Assembly (NCBI GenBank): GCA_964457725.1
Contig: CAYWGQ010000002.1
Location: 1 to 64,000 of the forward strand
DNA from: FEN-1219 sp964457725
GTDB lineage: Bacteria; Pseudomonadota; Gammaproteobacteria; Steroidobacterales; Rariloculaceae
Reading direction: 5' to 3'
Length of the DNA: 64,000 bases
Within the stretch, counting starts at the first letter, position 1, and each line of letters begins with the position of its first letter. The notes below the pieces were generated by a model that saw nothing but the letters and a program-made list of their open reading frames with translations, had not been told where the DNA came from and made no database searches. Below are positions 7,202 to 15,999 of the stretch, piece by piece. Both the position numbers and the translations under genes were made by a program.

Positions 7202-8287
7202 CTATGCGGCGCCGACGCGCAGGAGCGCACGGTCGCGGATGAACTGCGATATCACCCACTTCTCGCCGCCGGCGGGCGGTCTGCCCGCGTGCAGCATCCG
7301 CAGATCCGGTTCCCGGCTCGGTAACGCGTTGACGAAATAGAGGCCTTCGCCCCGGCGGCCCTTGTGCTTCACGCCGAGCCGCGGAAACTCGGTCTCGCCG
7401 CCTTCGTAGCCCTCGTTCAAATACACCAGGAACGTCACGATTCGCTGTCCCTCGGACGCGATCACGTCGGCATAGTTCGGGGTCTGCGGATCGACGAAGT
7501 CGTAGTGATTCGTAATCTGCTCACCCGGGGCATAGTGCAGGACGGCCATCGTCTCCATGTTGCGCAGCGGCACCCCGCAGCACGCCCACATCCGGTGCTG
7601 GATCAACAGCATGACGAGATCCGTCTCCATCAGGCTGAACGATGCGGCGGTGTTGCTGCGGTGCCGGTCCCGAATGTTCGATCGCGCGACCGGGTCGTAG
7701 ACGAGCGCTGGCCCTAGCCGGTCGCGCGAGCGGCCGATGACCCAGTCGCACACCGGCGGCGGGACGAACTCGGCGAACGCCCGTATCCGCGGGTCGTCGT
7801 GCAGGACCGTCTCGGCCGGCGCGCTCATCCAGAGGCGGAGATCGATGCTCGCCGCGAGCACGCGCCACGCGCCGCCGTCGTCTTCGGCGCAGCCGCGCGC
7901 ACCGTCCGGCGCAAGCGCGCGGAGCTGTCCGCGGGCACTCGGCGAGCCGCGCTCGGCCGCGAGCCCCAGGAGCGCGAGCGCCTGCGGCCAGCTCTGCTCG
8001 CATTCGACGCCGGTCGCGGCGAGGATCGCGAGCAGCGCGGGCGCTTCGACCGCCCCGCGATTCGTCGCATCGATCAGGAGCCCCGCACCCTGACGCGGCA
8101 TCGGCGGGGCGTGCTCGCCCGTGACGAGCCGCTTGCCGAGCTCCGTCATCGCATCGACGTCGCCGAGCCGTGCGGCTCGCGCGAGCACGTTGACGGCGTC
8201 GGTGTGGCGTCCGTCGCCGTCGAGAAGCGCCGCCTCGCGAAGCGCTGCGCTCGGTGCCGGTGCGCTAGCGCGTGCTGACTGATCCAT
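7202..8287 (-). CDS. Sel1-like repeat / prolyl-4-hydroxylase-type 2OG-Fe(II) dioxygenase
   Basis: A 361-residue protein. The start at 8287 has GGGGGAG five bases upstream. Residues 10-125 look like Sel1-type helical repeats (LARAARLGDVDAMTELGKRL, LIDATNRGAVEAPALLA). Residues 185-350 are a P4H-type double-stranded beta-helix: the HxD iron motif is in NHYDFVDP (about residue 261), the strand TFLVYLNEGYEGGETEFP is typical, and the distal His (MLHAGRP) and the 2OG-binding Lys (GGEKW) follow. It would hydroxylate a protein side chain, probably proline, in the cytoplasm; the target is unknown. The repeats may select the partner protein. It is divergent from the ECF sigma gene at 8446. Confidence 0.88.
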   Translation of the reverse strand: MDQSARASAPAPSAALREAALLDGDGRHTDAVNVLARAARLGDVDAMTELGKRLVTGEHAPPMPRQGAGLLIDATNRGAVEAPALLAILAATGVECEQSWPQALALLGLAAERGSPSARGQLRALAPDGARGCAEDDGGAWRVLAASIDLRLWMSAPAETVLHDDPRIRAFAEFVPPPVCDWVIGRSRDRLGPALVYDPVARSNIRDRHRSNTAASFSLMETDLVMLLIQHRMWACCGVPLRNMETMAVLHYAPGEQITNHYDFVDPQTPNYADVIASEGQRIVTFLVYLNEGYEGGETEFPRLGVKHKGRRGEGLYFVNALPSREPDLRMLHAGRPPAGGEKWVISQFIRDRALLRVGAA

Positions 8288-8445
8288 GCCCACTCCCCCG
8301 GGCGCGATGCGTCTCGAGACCGTCGAATCGGTGGCGCGAAGAGTAGCAGAGGCGGGCGGCCGAGGTGTCGGGCCGCGCAGGGCGCCGGTCCGCTGCCTGG
8401 AAGCCCTCCCGCTTGTGACATAGACTAGGCGGCGAAGGGGGCGGC

Positions 8446-9048
8446 ATGAAAAAACGAGAAGGATCCCTGCCCGGTCGCGAGGCAGGCGAAGACGTGATCA
8501 CGGCGACGTTCGCCGCAATTCGTCCGGTGTTGTCCCGCCTCGTCGCCCGCATCGTCGGTCCCGACAACATCGAGGACGTCGTCCAAGAGACGTACGTCCG
8601 CTCCTATCAGGCTTCGCGCCAGCACAAGATTCACCACCCGCGGTCTTTCATGTATCGCACCGCGAAGAACATCGCGCTGAACCTCGTGAACAAGGCCGAC
8701 AACCGGCTCACGACGACGATAGCGGATTTCGCCGAGCCGGATGTCTATACGGAAACGGAGGTCGTCGAGTCCGAGCTCGAGTACGAAGCCCGGGAGCGTT
8801 TTCTGACCTTCTGCCAAGCGGTGCAAAGGCTTCCGCTGCAGTGTCGCCGCGTGTTCATCCTGAAGAGAGTCTACGGCTTGAGTCAGAAGGAGATCGCAGC
8901 GCACCTCGGCATCAGCCCGAGCACCGTCGAGAAGCAGGTCGCCAAGGGCATCTCGATGTGCGCCGCCATCATGGAAGAGATGGGCTATCCGGTCGAGCTC
9001 GGCGGTCAACGCCCGGAAAATCGCGTGCGGAGGCGAGGCGAAGGATGA
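8446..9048 (+). CDS. ECF RNA polymerase sigma factor, FecI-like
   Basis: A 200-residue ECF sigma factor. Region 2 (about residues 25-95) contains DNIEDVVQETYVRSYQ and SFMYRTAKNIALNLV; region 4 (about 130-180) contains LPLQCRRVFILKRVYGLSQKEIA in alignment order and the helix-turn-helix ISPSTVEKQVAKGI. It overlaps the FecR gene by four bases (ATGA), and that gene is followed by an STN-domain TonB receptor, the classic FecI-FecR-FecA order of surface signalling. It would direct RNA polymerase to its target promoters when the receptor signals ligand. The motif GAGGAT-N14/15-TGTCTA, found four times in the window, is the obvious candidate target, but no direct evidence links them. Confidence 0.93.
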   Translation: MKKREGSLPGREAGEDVITATFAAIRPVLSRLVARIVGPDNIEDVVQETYVRSYQASRQHKIHHPRSFMYRTAKNIALNLVNKADNRLTTTIADFAEPDVYTETEVVESELEYEARERFLTFCQAVQRLPLQCRRVFILKRVYGLSQKEIAAHLGISPSTVEKQVAKGISMCAAIMEEMGYPVELGGQRPENRVRRRGEG

Positions 9049-10070
9049 GCGAGTCCGGCGCGACGGTCGTACGGCTCCCGAACAGGCAGAAGGTCCGCGA
9101 CGAGGCGGGCCTTTGGCTGTCGCGGCTGGACCGGGGCCTGACCGAGCGGGAACGCCTCGATCTCGAGTCGTGGCTCGCGGAGGACCCGCAGCATCGCGAC
9201 ATCCTGCTGAAGCTCGCAATTTTGTGGGATCAAACGGGCGTGCTCTCCGAGCTCGCGGAGCTCTTCCCGCTCACGCGGCCCAAAAGGGTGCGCCTCTTCA
9301 CGCGGTCGTGGGCGGTCGCCGCGGCCGGGCTCGCGGCGGCGGCAGTCGTCGCCGCGCTCGTCATCGATTGGGGCGCTCTCGAGCGCGGGCCGACTCCCGA
9401 AGCCTGGCAGGCTTACGAGACGGCCGTCGGCGGACAATCCACCGTCGGCCTGGTCGACGGCTCCACGGTCACGCTCAATACCAACAGCGCGATCGAGGTT
9501 CTCTACACCGACACCGAGCGCACCGTCAGGCTGAGCCGCGGCGAAGGCTACTTCTCGGTCGAGCACGATCCCGAGCGCCCGTTCAGGGTGCACGCGGGCG
9601 GCAGGGTGTTCGAGGCGGTCGGCACCGCCTTCAACGTGCGGCTCGAGACTGCGAGCGACGTGACGATGATGGTCACGGAGGGGAGGGTCGGCGTGTTCCC
9701 GTCTCCCGTCGCCGGTGCGGCGCCGGCCGCGACGAGCACGGCCGCGATCGTCGATGCCGGGAGCCTCGCGATCGTCGGCGAGCGCGGCGTCTCGATCCAG
9801 GCGCTCGCCGCGGCCGAGATGGAGGCGCAGCTGAGCTGGCAGCAAGGGATGCTGATATTCGACGGCGATCCCCTCGAGGCCGTGCTCCGCGAGATGGGCA
9901 GGTACACCACGACGGAGATTCTCGCCGACGAATCGGTGCGCGACGTCCGCGTCGGCGGCTATTTTCGGGCCGGCGACGTGGAGGGTCTGCTGATCGCGTT
10001 GCGCGAGAATTTCGACATCGAATCGGCACGAGGCGGCGACGGGCGGATCTTTCTGACCGCGGCACGTTAA
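9045..10070 (+). CDS. FecR-like anti-sigma/signal transducer
   Basis: A 341-residue single-pass inner-membrane protein. The N-terminal DUF4880 region (about residues 12-55: AGLWLSRLDRGLTERERLD, WLAEDPQHRD) is cytoplasmic and binds the sigma factor. One transmembrane helix (about 92-113, rich in Ala and Val) leads to the periplasmic FecR domain (about 130-235: STVGLVDGSTVTLNTNSAI, RLSRGEGYFSVEHDP, GTAFNVR) and a C-terminal DUF4974-like segment (LIFDGDPLEAVLREMGRYT...VGGYF) that should contact the STN domain of the receptor. It is translationally coupled to the sigma gene. Only 49 bp separate its stop from the promoter motif of the receptor gene. Confidence 0.93.
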   Translation: MSESGATVVRLPNRQKVRDEAGLWLSRLDRGLTERERLDLESWLAEDPQHRDILLKLAILWDQTGVLSELAELFPLTRPKRVRLFTRSWAVAAAGLAAAAVVAALVIDWGALERGPTPEAWQAYETAVGGQSTVGLVDGSTVTLNTNSAIEVLYTDTERTVRLSRGEGYFSVEHDPERPFRVHAGGRVFEAVGTAFNVRLETASDVTMMVTEGRVGVFPSPVAGAAPAATSTAAIVDAGSLAIVGERGVSIQALAAAEMEAQLSWQQGMLIFDGDPLEAVLREMGRYTTTEILADESVRDVRVGGYFRAGDVEGLLIALRENFDIESARGGDGRIFLTAAR

Positions 10071-10119
10071 GGGCGTCGCCTCCGAGGCGGGCAACGGCTA
10101 CGATCCTCCGGACGGAGTA

Positions 10120-10145
10120 GAGGATTTCGGTGGCTGTCCTGTCTA
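10120..10145 (+). promoter_or_regulatory. candidate ECF-sigma promoter of the STN-type TonB receptor
   Basis: GTA precedes GAGGATTT (10120-10127), followed by 12 bases and TGTCTA (10140-10145), identical boxes and spacing to the motif at 4082-4107. It falls between fecR and the receptor gene, so the receptor can be induced independently of the sigma/anti-sigma pair. The motif overlaps a GTG at 10130, which excludes that codon as the real translation start. The start point near 10152 leaves about 17 bases to the TTG at 10169. Confidence 0.65.
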
Positions 10146-10168
10146 AAGAAGCTGAGCCGGCGAATCGG

Positions 10169-12958
10169 TTGCGCCAGGCCATCGGGCGTCTCTCCGTGGC
10201 GGTTTGGCCGAAAGTCGCGCTGACAGCGGCGCTGCTGGTGGTGGTTCCCGATGCCGTCATGGCCGAGAAGAGGTTCGAATTCGACATTCCCCGCCAACCG
10301 GTCAACACCGCACTCACGTCTTTCGCGCGCCAGGCGGGCATCGCCGTCCTGTTTCCGTTCGACCGAGTCGGTCACTTGACCGCGAACCCGCTGAACGGCG
10401 AGTACTCCGTGGAGGAGGGCCTCGAGATCCTGCTCGAGGGAATCGGCCTGAAGGCCCACTTCCGGGACGGACAGCTGATCGTCCGGATCGAGGACGAGGA
10501 CGCCCGCGAAGCGCGGGACGCGGGCGAGCGCGGCCGCGGCGCCGAGGACGCGCCGCGGCAGCCCGTGCAACCGATGACCGCCGCGAGGCTCGAGGAGATC
10601 GTCGTCAGCGCGCGCCTTCGCGCGGAGAACCTGCGGCAGGTGCCGTTCGCGGTCAGTGCGATCTCGGCGGACAAGCTGAATGCGAACGGCGCGACCGACG
10701 TGCTCGACGTCGCCGCCTGGGCGCCGAACGTCACGCTGAACCAGCTCGGTCAGGGCTACGGCTCCACGGTCGCGGCGAACATCCGCGGGCTCGGCCACGG
10801 CGACTTCAAGGCGACGAGCGAGCCGACCGTCATCTTCTACGTCGACGACGTCGTGCTCGGCCGCTCGACCGGCGCCATCCTCGATCTGCTCGATCTCGAG
10901 CGCGTCGAGGTGCTCCGCGGCCCGCAAGGGACCATGTTCGGTAAGAACGCGATCGGCGGCGTCCTGCGGCTCGTGTCGCGGAAGCCGAGCGGCGGAGAGC
11001 GCAACGGCCACCTGGAGGTCACGCGCGGGGAGTTCGATCGGCTCGACGTGCGCGGCTCCCTCGACACCGTCCTCGTGCCCGAGAAGCTGTTCTCGCGGTT
11101 CTCGTTCGTCTCGAAGCGCAGGAACGGCCACATGCGCAACGTCGACTTCCGCTGCGCGATGATTCGTGCTGGGACGCCCGAGCTCGCGGGCGTCGGCGAC
11201 GGCATCGTCGGGTGGGACGATGCGAACGGCGTGCCGATTTTCGGCGTGCCGTTCAGCGCCGAGGACAACGAGTTCGCGGTGCCGGGCCACTTTCGGGACG
11301 ACGCGCTGCCGGACGACTGCACGGTCGGGAGGCTCGGCGATCAGAGCACCCGCGCGGCGCGCGGCATTCTGCGCTTTGCGCCGGACGAGCGGTTCGAGCT
11401 GACGCTGTCGGCGGATGTCACGGATCAGGACGACACGAGCCCGTACGAGCTCACTTCCCAGATCGGGGCTCCGCGGCTCGCGATGCTCTACAACGAGCAG
11501 ACGGGTCTGCCGACCTATGGGATCCCGTACGACTCGCGCTTCGTCGCACCGGACGTGCACACCACGTACGCGGGGTTCGAGCTCGACAGCCGGGTCCCGG
11601 GCGGCGTAGAGACGCCGAACGTCAACAAGGTCAAGCACTGGGGCGCAAGCGCTACGCTCGACTGGCAGCTCGACGAGCTTGCGGTGCGTTTGATCCTCGC
11701 GCGGCGCGAGTTCGACGCGTTCTTCGGGCAAGACGCGGACGGCTCGCCGCTCGCGTTCAACCATTTCGTCAACGACGTCAAGAACGAGCAGGACACCGCG
11801 GAGCTGCGCGTGAGCGGCGACGCCGCGCGCGGGCGTGTCGCCTGGACGGCGGGATATTTCAGGCTCGCGTCGCGCAATCTCGATTTCAACGTCGCGCAAC
11901 AAGTGCCGTGCGTGACCCAGATGGCGTGCATCGAGCGCTCGGACTCCGTGCGCACCGGCCACTCTGCGCTGTTCTTCGATGCGGAGACGTCGCTCACGGA
12001 CCGGCTGTCGCTCACGTTCGGGCTGCGGGCAAGCGACGACGACAAGCGGATCGTTCAGCAGCGGTTCGATCGGACGGGCGCTCCTTGCTGCGGCTTCGAG
12101 GACACGAGCCCGGTCCGCGCAGATTCCTCTCACGTCGACCGGCTGCTCAGTCTTTCCTACCGTTTGTTCGACGAGACCGTCATCTACGGCACCTATCAAG
12201 AGGGTTATCGCGGCGGCGGAACGACCGCGCGTCCGACCGCGACGACGCGGATACCGTTCGGCCCGGAGACGCTCGGCAATCTCGAGCTCGGCCTGAAGAC
12301 CCGTTTCCGCGACGATCGTGTCGCCATCAACGCGGCCGTGTTCGACATGACGTATCGCGACATCCAGCAGACGGCCGCGGGCTTCGATGCGCTCGGGCAG
12401 CTCGCGTTCGTCACGACGAACGCGGGCCGGGCGACGATCAACGGCTACGAGGTCGAGGCGCAGTTCATCATCGGCGATCACTGGTCGGTCGAGACGAGCC
12501 TCGGGCACATCGACTACGAGCTGACGGATCCCGGCCGCGCGAGCGCCGAGGCGCTGCGCGAGGCGGGGCTTTGGGTCGTGGACGCGGCGGATCTGAACGA
12601 CGGCCCGGAGCGCACGCCGGAGTACTCGATGAGCCTCAACGTCGGCTACTTCGCGAGCCTCGCCGGCGGTGCCGGGCTCTCCGTGCGGTACGGCGTGAGC
12701 TGGCGGGACGACGCCTGGTGGGGCGTCAGCGGGGACAGAAGCGACCCGACGAACCTCGTGCCGGCGCACGCGCTGTCGAACTTCCGCGTCACGTGGGCAT
12801 CGCCGAGCCGCGCCTGGGAGGCCGCGCTCTTCTGCACGAACTGCACGAACGAACGCACGACGGTCAGCCGGCTGAACTTCCTTCCGCTGACCGGCCACCT
12901 CTCGGAGACGTTCGTTCGCCCGGCGGAGTGGGGCCTCAGCATGAAGAGGTTCTTTTGA
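10169..12958 (+). CDS. TonB-dependent receptor with N-terminal STN signalling domain (FecA type)
   Basis: About 929 residues. The GTG at 10130 lies inside the promoter motif, so the start is probably the TTG at 10169, which leaves a basic N-terminus and a signal peptide (LRQAIGRLSVAVWPKVAL...AVMA). The STN domain (about 35-105) has FDIPRQPVNTALTSFARQAG and ILLEGIGLKAHF. After a charged linker come the TonB box (LEEIVVSARLR), the plug (about 150-265: NIRGLG, DLERVEVLRGPQGTMFGKNA) and the barrel, ending in Phe-Phe. With the upstream sigma factor and FecR it forms a surface-signalling system. The plug resembles IroN/SusC-independent receptors of Sphingomonad and Caulobacter type, whose ligands are often not iron. 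The ligand is unknown. Confidence 0.93.
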   Translation: MRQAIGRLSVAVWPKVALTAALLVVVPDAVMAEKRFEFDIPRQPVNTALTSFARQAGIAVLFPFDRVGHLTANPLNGEYSVEEGLEILLEGIGLKAHFRDGQLIVRIEDEDAREARDAGERGRGAEDAPRQPVQPMTAARLEEIVVSARLRAENLRQVPFAVSAISADKLNANGATDVLDVAAWAPNVTLNQLGQGYGSTVAANIRGLGHGDFKATSEPTVIFYVDDVVLGRSTGAILDLLDLERVEVLRGPQGTMFGKNAIGGVLRLVSRKPSGGERNGHLEVTRGEFDRLDVRGSLDTVLVPEKLFSRFSFVSKRRNGHMRNVDFRCAMIRAGTPELAGVGDGIVGWDDANGVPIFGVPFSAEDNEFAVPGHFRDDALPDDCTVGRLGDQSTRAARGILRFAPDERFELTLSADVTDQDDTSPYELTSQIGAPRLAMLYNEQTGLPTYGIPYDSRFVAPDVHTTYAGFELDSRVPGGVETPNVNKVKHWGASATLDWQLDELAVRLILARREFDAFFGQDADGSPLAFNHFVNDVKNEQDTAELRVSGDAARGRVAWTAGYFRLASRNLDFNVAQQVPCVTQMACIERSDSVRTGHSALFFDAETSLTDRLSLTFGLRASDDDKRIVQQRFDRTGAPCCGFEDTSPVRADSSHVDRLLSLSYRLFDETVIYGTYQEGYRGGGTTARPTATTRIPFGPETLGNLELGLKTRFRDDRVAINAAVFDMTYRDIQQTAAGFDALGQLAFVTTNAGRATINGYEVEAQFIIGDHWSVETSLGHIDYELTDPGRASAEALREAGLWVVDAADLNDGPERTPEYSMSLNVGYFASLAGGAGLSVRYGVSWRDDAWWGVSGDRSDPTNLVPAHALSNFRVTWASPSRAWEAALFCTNCTNERTTVSRLNFLPLTGHLSETFVRPAEWGLSMKRFF

Positions 12959-13115
12959 GCGGCCTCGCTTCCACGGCCCGTCTGCGCGTGCCGCTCGCAC
13001 CGGGCGAAGAGCGGCCGGGCGCCGGTCGGCGCAGTCGACCAAGGTTTGCGACGGCGCGTCGATCCGCGCGCGTCCAAGAGTCCGTCAATCCACTGATTAC
13101 TACGGGTGTACAGCC

Positions 13116-13622
13116 ATGAATCGATCGATGAAGGTGCGCAAGGCCGCGCTGCACGGCGTTCTCGGAGCGATCGCGCTCGCGAGCATCACGGCGCTCGCGC
13201 AGGACCGGCCGGCCCGACCGGGCCGGGTCATACTCGACGAGGCGCCACTCGACAAGGTCGTCAGGTATTCCCACTCCGATGTCACCGCGCTCTTCCGCCG
13301 CGCGTACAACGAGCATCTCGGTGTCGTCCGCATGCTCGAGGGCGGTGAGTTCAACGTGAACATCCGCCATTTCCAGGACGTGACGCCGGAGAGCTTCTCG
13401 ATGCTGACGCACCCGGACACGATCGACGTCTGGGTCGTGCAGGAGGGCACCGGCACGATCGCGATCGGCGGGGAGCGCGTCGGCGATCGCTACGTCGGAA
13501 CCGAGGAGTTCACGGTCGGCGTCGGCGACCTCGTCTTCATCCCGGCGGGCATCCCGCACGGCGTGAAGGAGTCGAAGCTGCTCACGTTCTTCAACATCCG
13601 CTTCCCCGAGCACCGGAACTGA
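13116..13622 (+). CDS. exported cupin-domain protein
   Basis: A 168-residue protein with an N-terminal signal peptide (residues 1-27, ending TALAQ). The cupin barrel spans about residues 70-160: IDVWVVQEGTGTIAIGG is the first motif region and VGDLVFIPAGIPHGV the second, carrying one clear metal-ligand His; the usual HxH of motif 1 is not evident, so metal binding is uncertain. It is the first gene of a plus-strand series of exported proteins (13116-17811) that follows the signalling TonB receptor by 157 bp. The context suggests periplasmic processing of whatever the receptor imports. Substrate unknown. Confidence 0.8.
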   Translation: MNRSMKVRKAALHGVLGAIALASITALAQDRPARPGRVILDEAPLDKVVRYSHSDVTALFRRAYNEHLGVVRMLEGGEFNVNIRHFQDVTPESFSMLTHPDTIDVWVVQEGTGTIAIGGERVGDRYVGTEEFTVGVGDLVFIPAGIPHGVKESKLLTFFNIRFPEHRN

Positions 13623-13663
13623 GCTCGCAGCGGCACCCTTTATCGATGACTGGGAGAATAATG

Positions 13664-14704
13664 ATGAGAACGCCCAAACTCGCCCTCAGGCTTCTCGGCG
13701 CTTCGGCTGCGCTCGCCGTTGCGGCGCAGGTATTGCCGGACGCCTACCGGCAACCGCTCGCGGAGCTCCTGCTGCCTACGGCCGCCGCGCAAGACGCGGA
13801 CGTGATGAACGACCCGATCCTGAAGGGTGCGTTCGACCTGCACGCGCACCTCGATCCGGACGGCTACGGTCCGGGTGGCGCCGGCCGCTCGCTCGACGCG
13901 CTCGATCTCGCGAAGCTCGCGCAAGAAGCCGGCATGCGCGGATTCGTCGTGAAGCAGCACTACGATCAGTCGGCCGACACCGCCTATCTCGTCAAGAAGC
14001 TCTATCCGGACCTCGAGATCTACGGTGGCCTCGGCACGAACTTCGCGACCGGCGGCTTGAATCCGCATGCCGTGCGCCAGTTCGCGGACGTGAAGGGCGG
14101 CCTCGGCCGCATCGTCTGGATGCCGACCTGGGACGCGGAGCACTACGTCCGCAATCACGGCAACGATCGGCCGTTCATCTCCGTCGCGAGGAACGGTCAG
14201 CTCTTGCCGGAGGCGAAAGCCGTGATCGAGGCGGTTGCGGAGATCAACGGCAACACGCGCAGCACGAACGGCCGCGTCGTCCTCGCGACGGGCCACAACG
14301 CGCCGGAGGAGGTGCTGCTGATGGTCGCGGAGGCCCGTCGCCTGGGGCTCGAGGTGCTGGTCACCCATCCGACGCTCGAGTCGGTCGGCATGAACATCGA
14401 GCAGATGAAGCGTGCCGTCGAGATGGGCGCGTATCTCGAGTTCGTCTCCGGCTTCACGCGTGACGCGACGCGGACGGCGGAGGCGATCGAGGCGATCCGC
14501 GCGGTCGGGCCGGAGTACTGCATCGTGTCGAGCGACCGCGGCCAGGGCCGGGGACCCGAAGGCGATCAGGGGCGCGCGCCGACGCACCTCGAAGGCCTCG
14601 TGGTGGCCGCGCGCGCGCTGCGCGAGGCGGGCTTCACCGAGCAGCAGTTGAACCTGATGTTCAAGGAGAACCCGGCTCGGCTGCTCGGTTTGTCGGCCCG
14701 GTGA
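13664..14704 (+). CDS. exported DUF6282-like metal-dependent hydrolase
   Basis: About 346 residues. ATGs at 13661 and 13664 both follow GGGAG; 13664 has the better spacing. A signal peptide-like N-terminus (MRTPKLALRLLGASAALAVA) precedes an amidohydrolase-like TIM barrel. The motif GAFDLHAHLDPD (about residue 60) has the His-x-His of metal-dependent hydrolases; later come GFVVKQHYDQS with a candidate carbamylated/metal-linked Lys and His, VLATGHNAPEE, LVTHPTLE and CIVSSDRGQG with an Asp. The C-terminal FKENPARLLGL is typical of amidohydrolase ends. This pattern fits the DUF6282 family. It overlaps the next gene by four bases (GTGA), indicating co-translation with the NHL protein. Probable hydrolysis of a cyclic amide or ester, substrate unknown. 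Confidence 0.8.
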   Translation: MRTPKLALRLLGASAALAVAAQVLPDAYRQPLAELLLPTAAAQDADVMNDPILKGAFDLHAHLDPDGYGPGGAGRSLDALDLAKLAQEAGMRGFVVKQHYDQSADTAYLVKKLYPDLEIYGGLGTNFATGGLNPHAVRQFADVKGGLGRIVWMPTWDAEHYVRNHGNDRPFISVARNGQLLPEAKAVIEAVAEINGNTRSTNGRVVLATGHNAPEEVLLMVAEARRLGLEVLVTHPTLESVGMNIEQMKRAVEMGAYLEFVSGFTRDATRTAEAIEAIRAVGPEYCIVSSDRGQGRGPEGDQGRAPTHLEGLVVAARALREAGFTEQQLNLMFKENPARLLGLSAR

Positions 14705-15882
14705 GCGCGGAGCTTCCGGCGATGCACGCGAGCGAGCGAGAGAGGCGGAGCGGGGCGGCGAAGAGGCGAGCGCGGCGGATGTCGCCGCGCCGGCGCGGCG
14801 TGCTCGCCGCGTGCGGCGTCGCGGCGGCCGCGGCCGTCGGTGTCGGCGCGTTCGCGCAGGTGCAGGAGTCGACGATGACTTCGCTGCGCGAGCTTTCCGC
14901 GCGCGCCGAAAGCACCATGACGAACCCGTACCGCATGGTCGAGAACTGGCCGACGCTTCGCCCCGGGATGCGCTGGGGCGCCGCGATCGGCCTGATCCCG
15001 GACGACACCGGCGGGTTGTGGATGCTGTTCCGGTCCGAGCCGCCGATCAACTACATCGACGCGGACGGCAACATCACGAAGAGCTTCGGCGAAGGCGTGT
15101 TCGTGCAGGCACACGGCTTTTGCATGGACGCCGACGGCAATCTCTGGGCAGGCGACAGCGGTCCGTTCCGCGACGATCCTTCGACCGCGGGCAGGGGATT
15201 TCAGCTGCACAAGTTCAGCCAGGACGGCGAGCTGCTGATGAGCGTCGGCAAGGCCGGCGTCTCGGCCGCGGGGGAGGACACGTTCATCGGTCCGACCGCG
15301 TGCGTCGCGACCGCCGACGGACACCTGATCGTCGCCGACGGCCACTGGCCGCGGCCGTCGACCGCGCAGCAGGACGGCGACCGCCTCGTCAAGCTGACGA
15401 CCGACGGCGAGTTCGTCGCCTCGGTCGGCAAGCTCGGCGCGGGTCCCGGCGAGTTCATGGGGCCGCACGATCTGGCGTTCGATTCGCAAGGCCGGCTGTT
15501 CGTCGCGGATCGCTCGAACAATCGCGTGCAGATCTTCGATCAGGACCTGAACTTCCTCGACGAGTGGCGTCATTTCGGACGGCCGAGCGGTGTCGCGATC
15601 CTGCGCGACGACACGCTGATCGTCTCGGACTCCGAGTCGGGACGGCCGATCCCCGGCCCCGCGGCGGCGCCGGAAGGCGGAGGTGCGGCACCGAGGAACC
15701 CCGGCTGGCAGGTCGGCATCCGGATCGGCAGCGCGCGCGACGGCTCTCTGCGTTACTTCATTCCGGGGACCTTGCCCGAAGGACTGGCAGGGGACGAGCT
15801 CGGCAACGTCTTCGCGGGCTTGACCGCCGGCTGCGATCGGAGCCCGTCCGGCGGGTGCCTGCAGAAATGGGTCAGACGTTAG
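14701..15882 (+). CDS. exported NHL-repeat beta-propeller protein
   Basis: Up to 393 residues from the GTG at 14701, which overlaps the previous stop; an internal ATG at 14779 begins a better export signal (MSPRRRGVLAACGVAAAA, with a Tat-like run of arginines). The mature part is a six-bladed NHL propeller: repeats such as HGFCMDADGNLWAGDSG, ACVATADGHLIVADGHW, GPHDLAFDSQGRLFVADRS and NNRVQIFDQDLNFLDEW. Such propellers occur in peptidyl-alpha-hydroxyglycine lyases and lactonase-like enzymes, but no catalytic set can be assigned by eye. It is translationally coupled to the DUF6282 hydrolase, so the two probably act on the same compound in the periplasm. Confidence 0.82.
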   Translation: MSAELPAMHASERERRSGAAKRRARRMSPRRRGVLAACGVAAAAAVGVGAFAQVQESTMTSLRELSARAESTMTNPYRMVENWPTLRPGMRWGAAIGLIPDDTGGLWMLFRSEPPINYIDADGNITKSFGEGVFVQAHGFCMDADGNLWAGDSGPFRDDPSTAGRGFQLHKFSQDGELLMSVGKAGVSAAGEDTFIGPTACVATADGHLIVADGHWPRPSTAQQDGDRLVKLTTDGEFVASVGKLGAGPGEFMGPHDLAFDSQGRLFVADRSNNRVQIFDQDLNFLDEWRHFGRPSGVAILRDDTLIVSDSESGRPIPGPAAAPEGGGAAPRNPGWQVGIRIGSARDGSLRYFIPGTLPEGLAGDELGNVFAGLTAGCDRSPSGGCLQKWVRR

Positions 15883-15999
15883 CGATCGGCGCCGAGCTCC
15901 GGCCGGCGCCGCGCGAGGGGGACAAGTGTCGAGAGCGGCATTCGCATCGATCGCGCTCGTCGCGTCGGTTACATCAATCCAATGCTTGAATCGTCGAAT

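Noticed and set aside
10067..13042. Long minus-strand open frame opposite the second TonB receptor (about 990 codons)
   Set aside because: Same GC artefact: no ribosome-binding site, no recognisable domain, and it spans the promoter of the real gene.
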